Below are positions 35,269 through 48,049 of a DNA stretch of 64,000 nucleotides, piece by piece. The DNA is from Gloeophyllum trabeum ATCC 11539. Taxonomy: Eukaryota > Basidiomycota > Agaricomycetes > Gloeophyllales > Gloeophyllaceae. Below the pieces are notes generated by a model, which was given only the letters and a program-made list of their open reading frames with translations, searched no databases and was not told where the DNA came from. The stretch spans positions 266,291-330,290 of the forward strand of contig NW_006920417.1 in the NCBI RefSeq assembly GCF_000344685.1, read 5' to 3'. Both the position numbers and the translations under genes were made by a program. Each line of letters opens with the position of its first letter. Position 1 is the first letter of the stretch.

Positions 35269-37384
35269 ATGACTGACATGAGGAGGAACCGCAACTTTTC
35301 CCAAGACTCAGGTCATGGCAGTACGAGTACTGAAGGTAGCCTTGAATACCGTCCTTCGGCTCCCTGGGAGGGCAGGGACGCTCGCCGTCAGTGGATTCCG
35401 GCTGAGGGCCCCAGTACGCCACGCCGTCGTACTATCGTGCTTTGCTTCGATGGTACAGGAGACCAGTTCGATGAGGACGTGAGTATTATCAAACCGGTCT
35501 CTTGTATAAGATGCTCACAGAGTGCCTTGCAGAACTCCAATATTGTACAGTTAATGGCTATGATGAGGAAGGACGATGCTTCAAAACAGCTCGTATACTA
35601 TCAAGTGAGTGCACGTACATCAACTGCGACCATGGTTAACAATTGGATATTACAGGCTGGTATTGGTACATACACCTCGCCCTTGATAGTGGGCGAAGGC
35701 GCTGCCAAAGTGGTTAAGACGCTCGACGAAATGTTCGCTATAACACTTCCGGACCATATTAAAGGTACGTCTCTAAAAAGGATCCTCCAAAAACCTATAA
35801 TCACGAAGCATACAGAGGGCTATGAATTCTTGATGCAGAACTGTAAGTGTAGGAAGTCGCTGGCATCGTCATGATCCATCTAGACATTGCGCAGATACGA
35901 TCGGCGACAAGATCTGTATATTCGGATTCTCAAGGGGTGCATACACAGCGAGAGCCTTAGCTGGTATGCTCCAGAAGGTACGCACTATGCTTCTTTGCTA
36001 CCTTGAACGGCCGTATTCATTAGAGGTACGCCGTTAGGTCGGGTTGCTCTCGAAGGACAACCGCCAACAACTTCCATTTGCTTACTCGATGTACAAACGT
36101 GACGACCTCGAGGGGCTCCAGCTCAGCATAATGTTCAAGCGGACGTTCTCTATTGATGTCAAGATTGAATTTTTGGGCGTGTGGTACGACTGCACCTGAG
36201 ACCATGTGCATAATGTATTCATGCTTCAACAGGGACACCGTCGCCTCAGTTGGCCTCGTCGACCGTGATCTCCCCTTCGTCGGCACGAACAACGCTATAT
36301 GGTACTTCCGCCACGCTCTGGCGTTGGACGAGCATCGGGCGAAATTTATGCCGAGTTACTACCACCGGTCCAAATATTCCGAGAAGCAAGTGGACAAGAA
36401 GTCGCAGCTGTCCATGGCTCACATTAGGGAAGAGTCGGTGGTGGAAGAGTTCGAGGACGCCGTGAATGACTCCTGTCCGGATCGAACTGATGCTCTGGAA
36501 GTGTGGTTCGCAGGCGCTCATTGTGGTTCGATACATGTTCTTTCGCCATCGTGCTCCGCTTGACAACCATTTGACAGACATTGGGGGCGGCTCCGTCCGG
36601 AATAACACGCGCCATTGTCTGGCTCGGATACCCCTGCGGTGGATGATCCGCGAATGCTTCCGGACTAAGACCGGTATCCTTTTCGATGCGAAGATGCTCC
36701 AAGACGAAGTCGGGCTTGACCTGAAGACCTTGGACGACGAGCCTCCCGCCCGAGTCCCAGCGGAAGCCGGCACATGCGTCCTCCAAGCGGAGCCTCCCAA
36801 AGACAAGTTCTCCAAAGCCTTGGGCCGTTTCATCCTCAAGACCATCAAGTTCCCTTACCAACTCGTTGTCGGTCTGATTCGCCCCTCCAAGATATCCCTG
36901 AAAGCGGACTTCTTCCTGGAGAAGACGGCGCAGTCGGATTATCTCGGCGAAGCGGAGGAAGAACTACTGGATGCGCTCAGCCCGATATATGATCAGCTGC
37001 GTCTAACGTGGTGGTGGCGGATTTTAGAGTGGCTGCCTCTGCGGCACAAGAAGCAGAAAGCCAATGCGAACCCCCTGAATGACAAGAAGGAATACGTGTG
37101 GTCGTAAGTGCTCTGCTCGCCTGCTGCTCGGGCCCGGGACTGACGGCGGTGTGTCCTGTAGCGTAAACCGAGGCCGCGGCCGACCAGTGTTCGGGTACCT
37201 GATGCAGGAGGGCATGAAGGTGCACCGTTCCGTGAAGACTAGGCTGGAAGCGCTCGATGGCCAAGGAAAGCTAGAGTCCTACGTGCCGCGGGTCCGACCA
37301 AAGCTGTTTAGTCGCAAAGCGAAACGGTTCACCCATGCCGAATGGAATGTCGAGCACCCAGACTTTTGCCAGTGGGTTGACTGA
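35269..37384 (+). CDS. DUF2235-domain alpha/beta hydrolase (T6SS Tle1-like catalytic fold)
   Basis: DUF2235 proteins are alpha/beta hydrolases, related to the catalytic domain of bacterial Tle1 phospholipase effectors and widely expanded in fungi; the fungal substrate is unknown. The start at 35269 (MTDMRRNRNFSQDSG) leads into RTIVLCFDGTGDQFDED, the N-terminal FDGTG motif, then NSNIVQLMAMM, QAGIGTYTS and YEFLMQN. The nucleophile elbow is ICIFGFSRGAYTARALAGM (G-F-S-R-G, Ser nucleophile). The acid follows in WFAGAHC/DIGGGSV, where an intron falls between C and D. A long C-terminal helical region (ISLKADFFLEKTAQ, RLTWWWRILEWLPL) and a basic tail end at HPDFCQWVD. At least eight short introns are present. 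There is no signal peptide. The C-terminal WWWRILEWLPL helix may attach to a membrane. Confidence 0.88.
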
Positions 37385-38102
37385 GCGCAGGTTTTTATCT
37401 GTTATGAAAGTGATGAGGGCTGACACGATGCGATGATTAATGATAATGTCTGGGATGATAGGCACGATAGCACTGGCGCGATGCCCTAATGTACCTTAGG
37501 CAGTGGTTAATGAAAATGACGACTATTGAAAGTTGATCTGAGATCTATCTCGCATAACGCTAGTATTCGATCATGAATCGCTACATGGTACCGGTACACC
37601 TTACTTGCACCTCCTACTTGACTTTTGACTCTGCAACACTAAGTAGTACTCCGCGCGTAACATATCACAATCATCTTTTAGCGCTGACGTCGCCACGGTC
37701 CGTCGATTCTGAGCAACGACAGTCGGTCGGACAAACTCTACGTCAACGACGGAGGTCATGGGCGTACGCTGTGCGGGAGAAGCACTTCTGATACCATCAC
37801 CCAAGGTGGCAGGCGTATTCCCTGAAATATACGCGAACAACGACCGTCTTCTAGCCGTTGCAGCGAACGTTGCTCACGACGCTGCTGGCCGAGCATCCCG
37901 TCGTGGTGGAATGATCCCCGCCGTAGCTCACTGCAAGAATATTCAGCGTTCTACCTGTCACGGCCCCGGCGGGTACTGTCGCCTCCTACAGCAAGGACCA
38001 AATTATCGGCACACATCGAGACAAGATCGGAGAGTCTTGAGTATTGCGCAGGCGAGAAGCCAGCGGGGAGCAGTATAAACTGCTTGGGCGCTCTGAAGGG
38101 AC

Positions 38103-40091
38103 ATGGATGCGGTCGATACTCTTGCTGGGAGCATGCTCGTATGCATCATGCTAGCGGCTATGTGAAATTGTCTTCGTTTGATTCTTAGACTTGTCCCTGC
38201 TGACGCCCGTTGCCAGCCTATATGGAGTAAATACAACTCAGGCCTTTCTGTATTATCAAAGATACCCAAACGATCGTTTCGCATTGAAGACGGCGGTATG
38301 CCTACTGCGTTGAGCTGCTAAGTCTCTACTGACGATTTGCTAAGGTTGCATTGGTGTGGTCAGTAACTTGAAGTTCAGTGTGTACCATGCCTTTGGTGAC
38401 GAGTACATCCCAGGGCATTGGACACTGTTCACGTTGTATTTTGCTTGGATTACATTTACATATATGTCATCGAACATTTTGGAGATCAAGGATTCATGTT
38501 AGGCATTGACTGGTGAGTCTTAGAACATACCGTTCAGACCCTCGATTCCAACCGAACATCTACAGGACTGCAGGAGTAAGATCCGTCCAGTAAATGCCGC
38601 AAATACCATTCTAACTATGCATGGCAGGTCACAGTTGTTTTGCAAGTATGCGGTATGATCTAATCTTGGTCGTGATCAAGCTCACTTTGCCCTGTAGTTA
38701 CTAATAGCTGCGCTGGTGCACGGGTGAGAGCGTTTGAGTATCACTAGTCTCTGAGACTTACCAGGAGACGACAGTTTCTATGTGAGGAGACTCTGGATTG
38801 GTGAGGCTCTCCATATTTGAAGCCTTAACCGTGTTGATGAATCGGTATAGTCAGCGGCAAAAACAGATTCTTGACTGCACTTGTCGTAAGTCTGATTACC
38901 GAGTATACGTCTATCGCGCTCAAAATACATTGCCTGCGCCCATCGCAGGGGTCGCTCGCCTCGATACGATGTGGTAGGTTATCGTTATTCGCTGAATCCC
39001 GCGTTCTAACGGTGGGCTGGGGTGGTGGAAGTTTTTGGCTTAAGTCAGTATTGTAGTCTGAATTCACTCTAACCATATCCCTGACACTATCAGTGGAATT
39101 AAGTCTCGGCAGGACTCAGGTTCGGCGCATATGCTAATGAATATGCAATCGTCTATGATGCCGACGCTCACTGCTTTCAGTTATCGGTATACACGATGGA
39201 GCGCGTTTCATAGCCACGAGCTATCCTTGGTGAGCTAGTCTTTACCCGCGCTCACTGCCTATTTCACCTAAAATGTGATCCCAGGCGACTTCTGCTGTGA
39301 CTCTGTCCAGTGCAGTCCTGGCGGATGCCCTCATTCTTTTCTGTTTGGTGTATTTCTTGGCGCGTTCACGACTAGCTTTAGATCCGTAAGTGCATCCGGG
39401 GGAGTCATACAGAGCAGTGCTCTCAATTGCAACTGTAGATACGAAGGCTACGTTAGAGTATTTTCGGTCTACGTTGCAAATCCAGGAGTCTTTACTAGGT
39501 CAGCTGCCTCTACACATGCCTGTTGATGCCGACTGAAGCTCGGTAAAGCATGTTCTCTGTGGCCGCTCTCGTCATGGTGAGCGCCAATTGACGTGATAGG
39601 ATCACCGATCTAACAACATGTCCTAGTTCCTGGCGTATCCTTCAGGTTACATATGGCTGGGACTAGTGGAGTTGCAGAGCAAATGTAAGCCTCGCCCGTA
39701 TCTCCGGAGGCATGTGATCTAACCATGGCTGCGCTAGTCTACGTGTATGCCTTTCTTACCGGGTAAGCGGGAACAAATATTTTCGGTCTGTCCATGACTG
39801 ACTGACTGCCGTTAAAGTCTCAATGACCGGGCCAGAATTTGGGACGGCAGTACACGATCATCTCGCGTGTCTACTTGGGGCTTTTGGAGACCTACTATAC
39901 CAACAGGAAGGGCTACCGATGTGAGGATAGCGCTGCTGAAGCATACCTTGCATATTGACACCTCATCCAGACAAGAATTGGGACGCATATTGCAGAGACG
40001 CAGATTGACGAGGAGATGGTGCGTGTTGTACGCCTCAGTCGGAAGTAGACCTCGTCTGAAGCTCGAGTTCCGCATCTCAGGGCATAGATAG
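38103..40091 (+). CDS. DUF6534-type seven-helix fungal membrane protein, apparently frameshifted
   Basis: This agaricomycete-specific membrane family is large and of unknown function. Exon 1 (38103, MDAVDTLAGSMLVCIMLAA) splices to ILYGVNTTQAFLYYQRYPND then RFALKTA. That is the family's TM1 and YY.RYPNDR.ALK signature. Later exons are LLIAALVHG (38700-38725), FYVRRLWI (38775-38800), VSGKNRFLTALV, ATSAVTLSSAVLADALILFC and LVYFLARSRLALD. The last TM pair gives FSVYVANPGVFTR, MFSVAALVM, FLAYPSGYIWLGLVE, then YVYAFLTGLNDRARIWDG. Exons are tiny and separated by introns of about 50 nt. Near 38366, VALVWSVT in one frame must join LKFSVYHAFGDEYI in another with no usable intron, so one base seems missing. 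Stop at 40091. Confidence 0.7.
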
Positions 40092-41508
40092 CTACGAGCT
40101 ATCGCCTTCCGGTGCACAGGAATCTACTACAGCATGTACGGGGAGCGACCGTTTACGTCGCTCTTGCTCGAAATGAGCAGCATATATAAAGGCGAATAAT
40201 CAAATATCCGTAAGCTGCATTCGGTGGGCCTGGCTAGAGATCGATGAGGGACCCATACATTTCTCAGTCTTGCCCGCAATACACACGTCTTCACGGCGCT
40301 CGAATGAACGCAGCCCTCCAGCGCCTTAAACCTTTGCTTCTAATTGACTTCCCCGTCCCATGGAAACCCCGAGCTTCGCCCGTACACGCCTTTGCGATGG
40401 CACCCCCTGGAGGTATGATTGCCCGGACGGCGATCTTCCCGATAGGCTGGGCCGCTCGGAGGGTGTTGGACTCCGACGCACCTGCGTAACGCTCATGAAC
40501 ACGAACACGAACTAATCTGTCCAACTACGCCTTCCATTGAGTTACAAGGTAATGTCTCCATCTCATGAGCCAAATTCAAGGTCACGCGAGCTATCCCGGG
40601 ACGGTACATTCGGCGGGCATGGCCTGATCGTTTGAACAAACGCAAGATGCGGGGACATCCGCCTCGCTAGACTCTAGAGCGTATGCGCCCCCATCTGTCC
40701 GATAGGAATAGACACCGCTTCTGCACTTGACATAGCCATCATCTATCAACCTTCTTCACAGATATAGCGCATATCAGAAGCCTCACTCAGAGCATACCCA
40801 ATTTGTCGCTCCAATCTCCTGTTTACCGGACCATGGGCAGTACGGGCGCTCGAATAACAATAAAATTATGGGGTACACAATACAGTATGTACACCAGTAT
40901 CAACGTTTGTAGGGTATTATAGTAGGCCGCAGGTACAATGGTTGGCAAGGGTGATTGAGACGCCCGCTCTAATAACAAAACACATCGACAGGTTACAAAG
41001 CTTACAGACAACATCTGGACGGGCAAGTGAACTTGAAGATCACTAAAGGCAAGGAATGTAAGGTTGACAGCGAACCAGGACGGTGGGATACGAGATGTGA
41101 TGCGGAGATGATATGTTAATGCAGAGATGACGAAGGCGGCAAGGGGAATCGAGATGTCAAGCATCTCGAGACCATGGGGTGCAGATGAGAAAATATGAGG
41201 AGGCGAGGACTGGAAAAGAATGGAAGTGTTCGTGTTGAACAGCTGAACAACAATAACGAAACAAAGACATGAAGACAATACCACGGTCTGCAAGCGCAGA
41301 TTTCGAATAGGTGAATCGGAAATGATAACGAGTGGACTCTGAACCAGCAAAAGCTTGAATTCGGACATGGGAAACAGACAAGCGGGGAGTGGCTAGGACA
41401 GCCGGAGAGGACATCGTATACGTCGGAACAGCAGCACGGCAGAGCAGGAGAGTCGTCCACAGCAAGGAACAGCAGCGACAGCATTGAGCAAAGCGAAGCA
41501 TACATCCG
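40092..41508. other. Intergenic region, 3' to both flanking genes
   Basis: The DUF6534 gene (+) and RGS gene (-) converge here. A minus-strand ATG frame at 40823-41368 (181 codons) is hydrophobic but has no domain and probably lies in the RGS 3' flank. The plus-strand frame at 40244-40489 is unsupported. Confidence 0.4.
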
Positions 41509-44138
41509 CTAGCGCCCGTCTGGGATAGCAACGACGACCCCCACCAGGATCCAGGCAAGTGCGGCAGCGATAGCAGCGCTTCGGACGACAATCTCCCACT
41601 GAGCCCGAGTCACAACGGGACTCCAGATCTTGGTCAAAGGACTGCCGAACGCGGGTACCTTTCGCTGGTATTGTAGTCGAACCTGGGGGTTCAAAGGTCT
41701 GGTGGACGCCGGGGAGGAGGGAGTTGTTGACTGGAAACCGAAGAGGGACGACGGCGTGGTACGTTTGCTGACGCTTTGCGCCGGGAAATTTAGGGGAGCA
41801 AGAGGAGCGCTGAAGCTGAATGGACTATCCATGCCTGCCCTCTTCTCCTCTGCGTCCTTGCGCTTCTTCGCGTCCTCCCGGGACTTGACCACGCCAGTTC
41901 GTCCAATACACCATTCTTGCAAGCGGGCCATCAGCGTCCACCACTTCCCGGTCTTCCCGACAACTTCCTTCTGAACGCTCACGACGTCCTTCTTCCTGGC
42001 CCTCTTCTCCTCAGCGCCGGGCGTGCGCATCAGATCCCTCTCGGCAGCATCGGATAGAGGCAAACTATAGGCGTAGGGGTGTCGTGCTCTCCTCGGTGGC
42101 AAGCCGTCAAAGTCGAAGACGTCTTCCTTCCCACCAGAACCACCTTTACCCCAACGCATGCCTCGCTCGACGCCCATACCCAGACCACTGCCGTCACTAT
42201 CCCAGAGGCCGCTCAACCGACCCTTTTCCATGTCGGCCATGTCGTCCCAGTCGCTTTCGAGCTCCCACGCCTGGATGAAATCGGCTGTCTTGCCGTTCGC
42301 CTCCCAATCCTCTGCGTGCTCATCTTGAGACTCGGATAGTGCCCGCTCTCGAGCGGCGAGTTCCGTCTCAGGGCAGTAGGTAGCGGTCGCGGGGCCTTCA
42401 GCTGGAGGGTTCGGGTCGTCGAATGCTTCGGAAACATGAATCCTCGGATATCCTACTTCATGAACGCCGGTCATCCCGCTGATACATGAAGAACCGGAGG
42501 ATGTGGAGGGTCGGGAGAGCTCGACCTCCCTAGCTTCGCTGATGATGATGGCGGGTTGTGGGGGCAAAGGAGCAACCGCAGGGAACGGAATCTGCACCCT
42601 GAGCTTTGGTTGTGCTTCCTTCAGAGAGTCTGTGACCATCACACCACCATTAACCTTTGTGCGGCGAGGCAAAATTGTAGCAGGAGGTCGCGTGATTGGC
42701 TGAGGAGGGGTGACGCGCAGTTCTTCGACCTCTTGCTGCTTCGGGCGCAAAGCCAACAAGTCCCTGATCGCTCTCGTTCTGCCACTCTTCTCGCTGGTAA
42801 ACGATAACGTTGGGCTCTTCGGACTCTTGGGACTAACGGGGCCGATGCTCAGCTGACCGACACTGAGCCTACTCTTGAGACTAGTAAGGCGATGAGGATA
42901 GTTAGTGGCAATGACTGGGTGCTCCGGGTGAGGTTGAGGCTTTGAGATTGATGGCCGGGAGAGCTCAAATTTACGGAGCTGGCGAAAGTCGCCAAATACA
43001 TAGATCATCATACACACCTGTCATCAAAGACATATCAGCACTGTATGCTGGCAGGTCGTAGAGCAAAACCAAAACGACTCATGGGAGAATCACGACGTAG
43101 ATGCTACCCCCCCGGTAACACAGGCGCATATAGGGACAAAAATGGGTAGGACGAATACTCACACCATGTAGACTGGCAATTACGATGGTCAGACCCAACC
43201 ACAAGCCAGGTAAGGCGGCGAATCTCATCCATCGTACCCACCCCTCCACAAAGCTCGCGACCCAGATGGGCAGACTGCCCGCAGTAGCAATAGTGCAGCC
43301 TCCGACGAGCCCACATAGCCCTCTGTTTGTGCCGACATTAGAGTATGCAGCGAGGACGAACCTATCAAGGGACGCGCGGAGGGCAGTCATAGTGATCTGG
43401 TTGAGGTCGGCAAAGATGGCTGGGTCAGGATGGGAATACGTGTATGACGACTGCTGAGAGGGGTGTGGGCTGAAGCAGCCGAAGCCATGGGGAGAGGCAG
43501 GCGAAGTCGGCGTCGTATGGAAGGGAGCAAGAACGTCGGAAGCCACGTTCAGCTCGTAAGGTGCGCCGGGGGTAAGAAAAGTTTGCTTTGCGCGGTGATA
43601 GAAAAGGGCAAGAGAAGGGCAGGGGTCGGCTGGACCAGGCGAAACATGGTACTCGAAAGCAGCGAATGGAACAGGACAGTCGGAGTCTTCAGAGTCAACG
43701 GAGAAGGTGGGCGACGCAGTCCTGTTGGCGGACTTGGCCTTGGCGCGGACAGCCCACTCGTTGTAGCGACGCGTATACTCTCGGAGCCATAGTACAAAGT
43801 ACCTGCGTAGCCCCACGATTGACAGATCAAGTCAGAGGGACGCACCTAATCATGATCATAGAAAGCACGTACAGATTCTCCGGGGCATTCTCGACAAACA
43901 ACAACCACTCCTCGAAATCCTTGAGGCCGAGAGGCGGCAAATGCTTGCGGTTAAGGACGTCTTCGAGACGAATCTTGAAGAGGGGTGTGACGCCGCAGGA
44001 CCTGACCTTTCCGACTGCGGGGGGCGGGTTGCAGAGACGGTCGGGGAGGGAGAGCAGATACTTGATGGAAAGCCGGATGGTGCGAGGCTGCCTCTGCGCA
44101 GGCCTCAACGCCGTGGACGACGACGAGGGAAGCATCAT
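41509..44138 (-). CDS. Membrane-anchored RGS-domain protein
   Basis: It is a predicted regulator of heterotrimeric G-protein signalling: RGS domains speed GTP hydrolysis by G-alpha. The start at 44138 (MMLPSSSSTALRPAQ) leads to an RGS segment: IKYLLSLPDRLC, RLEDVLNRKHLPPLGLKDFE, EWLLFVENAPENLYFVLWLR, EYTRRYNEW. The splice CT|GTACGT...GCAG|GTAC restores LYFVLWL. After a long linker containing the RGS second half (PDPAIFADLNQITMTALRAS) come two membrane segments: GLVGGCTIATAGSLPIWVASF and PGLWLGLTIVIASLHGVCMM. A ~400-aa disordered cytosolic region follows, then a C-terminal anchor SAAIAAALAWILVGVVVAIP. It stops at 41509 after PDGR. The arrangement recalls Rax1-like or Rgs proteins of basidiomycetes. 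The long serine/proline/aspartate tail (SPKSPKSPTLS) is a likely phosphorylation region. Confidence 0.82.
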
Positions 44139-45763
44139 GGCGGGGGAGGGAGGAACAGCGGAGGGGGCTTGGGACGGCGGCGAGGGACGGAAGTAGGAGC
44201 GAGCATGGCTAATTAAAAGCAGCCGGAACGTGTATAGGAGAGACCTGTCAAGCTGGATTGGAAGCGAGCAATGAGGAAGCCGAGCACGTCCCAATTTATC
44301 GCGGACGAATCGGGCTGATGGGATCTTGTGCGATCGTCGACGCCTTCTCCGCTCTTCTCCGCTCTAACCCTTTCTGGTCTGCGCCCTCGCCCAACGTCGG
44401 CGCCGACGTCTGCAACATAGGCTGTCCTTTACCACAGACCTCCCGAGGGAGCCTGGTGGCCCACCCTGCTCTGAATAGCTCAAGCGCCAGGCTTAGTATC
44501 ACCGTCTAATCATTCTTGGAAACAGACTTGCCATACAAGTGTCTGCCTACCGTACTGAGTACTGGTCGTCTCCTGTCTAGCCACCACTCTGCCTCTACCC
44601 TTTCTCTTCCTTATTACGATCGTCGAGAACCGCCACATAAGCGTACTGTATGCGCTCATCACCCACATATCGGGACATGCTCTGACGCCGACAGCAATCG
44701 AGAGTCGCAGCCGACACTTCCCCATTCTCGGCAGGCTCTCCTCACGCTCCCCACTAAACGTCAATCCAACCATTCCGTCCCGGTGGCGGCATCGCCAAAC
44801 GCACGCCACAAAGCCTTGTGGACCGAAACCGCTCGCTACATTTGTGTGAAGTACCCAACCGCTCTACATCCTGACATGTTTTCGGCGGACCAAGACACGA
44901 CATGAAATCAACTCAGAACTCGGCGGCGGACGAAACAAACCAGACAGAGCACGCCTGCCTGTCTTCTCTGCGACTCGCCTCGGCGGACCGGACCAGAGCC
45001 CGCTCTTGTGTCTGCCCCCATACCTTCCCGCCAGTCATTTGGCAACTAGATCTCCTCATCCTCGTCCATCCCTCCAGAGCTGCCCAAATCCGTAACCTTC
45101 CTGCGCATCTGGGCGTCCTTCTGTCTCCACGCCTTCCTCCGGATTTGCTTCCATGTCCCGCGGGCGCGAATCAGCCCTTCTATCGCTCTGCCCCGGTGCG
45201 CCGGCGAAGCCCTCGGACATCCTCGTAATCATTTCGCGACCAACTCAACGTCGGGTTTATCCTCCCAATCTGATAACTACCACGACGTCCTACTTTGACG
45301 GAAGTCACCGGCGTCGATCATCAAGGCGTATTCCCCTTCACAGTGCCATCCCGAACGAAGGCGTCAAGACTGCGATTTATCAGAATCTTGGTTCTTGATA
45401 CATCAATGCTTCGTCTTGGAGGAATCAGGATAAATGAATTCTCGATCTTCCGCTGACGCGCTTACCCATCGTCTGGAAAGGCCGTCTATAGCCGGTCAAT
45501 TACTCCACGGTGCCGCAGGGGTCTGCGACGCCTATGAGTAGGTGGTATATAATCTGGACCTCTGCTGGATTTGTACCAATGACGATTCGTTCATGACTCG
45601 TCGAATGAATGATACGCGCTATACATCCTGCAACGAATAGGACAAGGATAGACTACCTGCTCTTCCCGGACTCCATTATGCGATACCTTCGTATTCCTCG
45701 CGCCTAAATTATGGGCGTGCAAAAGTGACCATGTAGGTCAACTGGGAACACTGAATTCTGCCT

Positions 45764-45805
45764 GAGACGTGGATTGCAAACTTTGAGACGTGGATTGCAA
45801 ACTTT
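45764..45805. repeat. Tandem pair of a 21-bp unit
   Basis: The unit GAGACGTGGATTGCAAACTTT occurs twice head to tail with no mismatch and no spacer. No function is visible. Confidence 0.9.
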
Positions 45806-46099
45806 TTTTGTCTGATCCCAAGAGTGCTCGTACGGCCTTCCCTGAGCGCTTATTCACTATTAGCAATTCCATCTTTTGGATCTTTCATATGCATTGCGTG
45901 CATATATATCTGTCGCCGTATACTTCCCATGCAATTGCTAGTCAGGCGCTAGACGCTTTCTATTCTTCATATTCCGCTTTCTCATTGGACTGGAACTATC
46001 ACGCACTCCTTCAGCGGAAACCCGACACGCCCGTTCCCCAACTTATTCTATTCCAAGCCTCCTCGAGGCTCGATAGAAGTGCTTGTATGAACTTCACGC

Positions 46100-46651
46100 A
46101 TGCGCAATTTAACCAAACGCACATACGATCCCCCCAGCGCCTACGAGGTCCAGACAGGTCTGATTCTTCGAATTCAGCAGGATTCCACCTCCTTTACACG
46201 CCCAAATCACGAATTCAGTGTTCAAGCTAAACATAGTCAACTCTGTGTATTGAATGCTGAATGTTCCCCTCCCAAGGCGCTAGGTACAAGGTTGCTTTCC
46301 ATGCCTCCTGGACGTGAACCATCACCGTCATCTCTTCATCTCCGGTTTATGGATCGTCATCTGGACTCACCGCCAGATAGGTCGGTAGGCGGTTTCGTGT
46401 TTTCGACGGGACGCACAGACACCGAAGATTCCCCGCACTCCGCGAGCATGTCACGACAGGTTTACAGGGCCCGCGCATTTCTTTTCGTTGCTTGGAGGGA
46501 TGCGCTTGGGAGTCTTAAGATAGACTTCACGAAACAGATCTCCAAAGGCCGCGCGCAGATTTCAGCAGATATGTGTCTGAGCATTACGTTTGCGCAATTA
46601 ACTGCCGTAACTGCAGAGGCGAACGCTATGAAGCTACGACATAGACCATAA
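46100..46651 (+). CDS. Hypothetical single-exon frame, 183 aa
   Basis: An ATG-initiated frame (MRNLTKRTYDPPSAYEV... to MKLRHRP). It has no membrane segment or domain I recognise, and its composition (rich in S, R, P) is close to that of translated non-coding DNA. It is the longest true-ATG frame in the gene-poor 44-48 kb stretch and lies just upstream of the ATTGG cluster. It may be an orphan gene or chance. Confidence 0.18.
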   Translation: MRNLTKRTYDPPSAYEVQTGLILRIQQDSTSFTRPNHEFSVQAKHSQLCVLNAECSPPKALGTRLLSMPPGREPSPSSLHLRFMDRHLDSPPDRSVGGFVFSTGRTDTEDSPHSASMSRQVYRARAFLFVAWRDALGSLKIDFTKQISKGRAQISADMCLSITFAQLTAVTAEANAMKLRHRP

Positions 46652-46805
46652 GCGGCGGGCGATATTTCGAGCGCAGTCCGAAGACAGCGCAGGAGCCTTC
46701 GGGTTGTGTCGGTGAACATATGCAGACGGGCACAGACACCCGGGTCTGCTGCGATCCCGAGCGCGCGGGTGGTGGGCGAAGCTGATCTGGGCACGGCCAA
46801 GTCTG

Positions 46806-46924
46806 ATTGGAAAGAAAACCAACGTCAGAGAGGGTGTCTTGTTCGGCTCCGTGCGGTAGGCGGGCACTGTGATTGGCTCGTGGCTGAGGAGGAGGACCCT
46901 GGTGTCCAGGTGTTCTGCGATTGG
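46806..46924 (-). promoter_or_regulatory. Cluster of three CCAAT boxes (ATTGG on +)
   Basis: ATTGG occurs at 46806-46810, 46872-46876 and 46920-46924, all in one orientation, in GATTGGAAA, GATTGGCTC and GATTGGTCG contexts. CCAAT boxes bind the fungal HAP complex. No obvious target gene starts nearby, so this may mark the promoter of a gene I have missed. Confidence 0.3.
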
Positions 46925-48049
46925 TCGGCGGATGGGCAGGGCATGGTAAGAGGGTAAGTGGGCGCATTGGAGTCCGAATCCACGGTTGGCAGCCTGAGAG
47001 CTGCGAGGGTCGCGGCCGCTATGGCTGTCCATGTCATTGCACTATTCGCGCGTGCATCGAGGCTGGTCAGACCAACTCTCCACATCCGGTCCGTACGCAG
47101 CCTGCTGGGGTCACGAGAGCGACCAGCCAGTAGCCTGATAACACAGAGCACAGAGGTGCCGGAACAGTGCCATTCTCCGACCGAGGAGCGACGATAGGAA
47201 AGTGAAGGCGTTGTGCGAACGGCCTGGAAAAACCCCGGGGGGAGGGGGGGACATCGGTAGGACAACATCTCCGAGCCTCTGTAGATATCGGTGACGTCCG
47301 CTAAAAGACCCAGAAAGCTACTTTGTTGACAACATAAGCGCGGAATTGGCTATCCTCGAAAGAACATGTGTATCTGTCATGTCCCGAGAATGAGTACGTA
47401 CCACTCGCAGCAATCGGCATGATGCAGCTTTTCCCATCGAGTTTGTGCTATTGGTCAGTATCCCTACGTCGACCGCTGTCCCTTCTCTTGGTTTGCCCTG
47501 TATCCCTATGGAAGCGCTTGAGTCAAGGCTGAAGTCCATGGTCGGCCATGGAATCGATGTCAGTGTCTTGACCAAGGTGCGGCATCCAACCAGTCCCGCC
47601 ATCGCGGCAAAGCCGGGCCGCTCACAGCAGGCGAGACTATGCTCAGATTCCAGCGATAGCGAACAGCCATAGCCAGCAGCTGCAGGCGAAGGGAAGGACG
47701 CCAGAGCGCGCGATGTGTAACCCATTGAAGGCTCGTTCACGCCTACAAGAGTCCGGCGGGGAGGGTCTCATATGTACTTGCTATATAGGTGCTCTGCTCC
47801 CGTGCTATCCATCGTCTTCTTATCGGCATTAAAATAATACCCAGGTATGAAGTCACCAGCACTAGCAAACTACAGTGCAGCGTCAGTAGTGCTCCAGGCT
47901 GTTGTCGAGCTCGTCACTCGTTGTGCCTGTGAGTAGTACTTACTAGTCGTCCTCGGTGGTCTGTCTCGCATACTTATCCACTGCAGGCCGGGACACGGAA
48001 GACAATATAGACTCCCCCAGGTAGACGTGCGTAGCAGCCAGGCCTCGTC

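Larger units (their letters stand above)
44139..48049. other. Long gene-poor region
   Basis: Nearly 4 kb without a convincing gene. It holds a 21-bp tandem pair at 45764-45805, three ATTGG boxes at 46806-46924, and a few ATG frames of 60-183 codons. The longest of these is at 46100-46651 and lacks any domain. No tRNA or structural RNA is apparent. Confidence 0.5.

Noticed and set aside
34994..35422. Minus-strand frame of 142 codons
   Set aside because: It is antisense to the well-supported first exon of the DUF2235 gene.
40823..41368. Minus-strand ATG frame, 181 codons, hydrophobic
   Set aside because: It lies directly downstream of the RGS gene on the same strand. The hydrophobic character follows from T-rich 3' flank sequence; no family features or splicing.
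44516..45398. Several plus-strand frames of 80-130 codons
   Set aside because: Most start at non-ATG codons, overlap one another in different frames and show no domain or consistent splice sites.
47318..47740. Minus-strand open frame of 140 codons
   Set aside because: It opens at GTG, and the sequence has no recognisable family features. I could not connect it to any exon.
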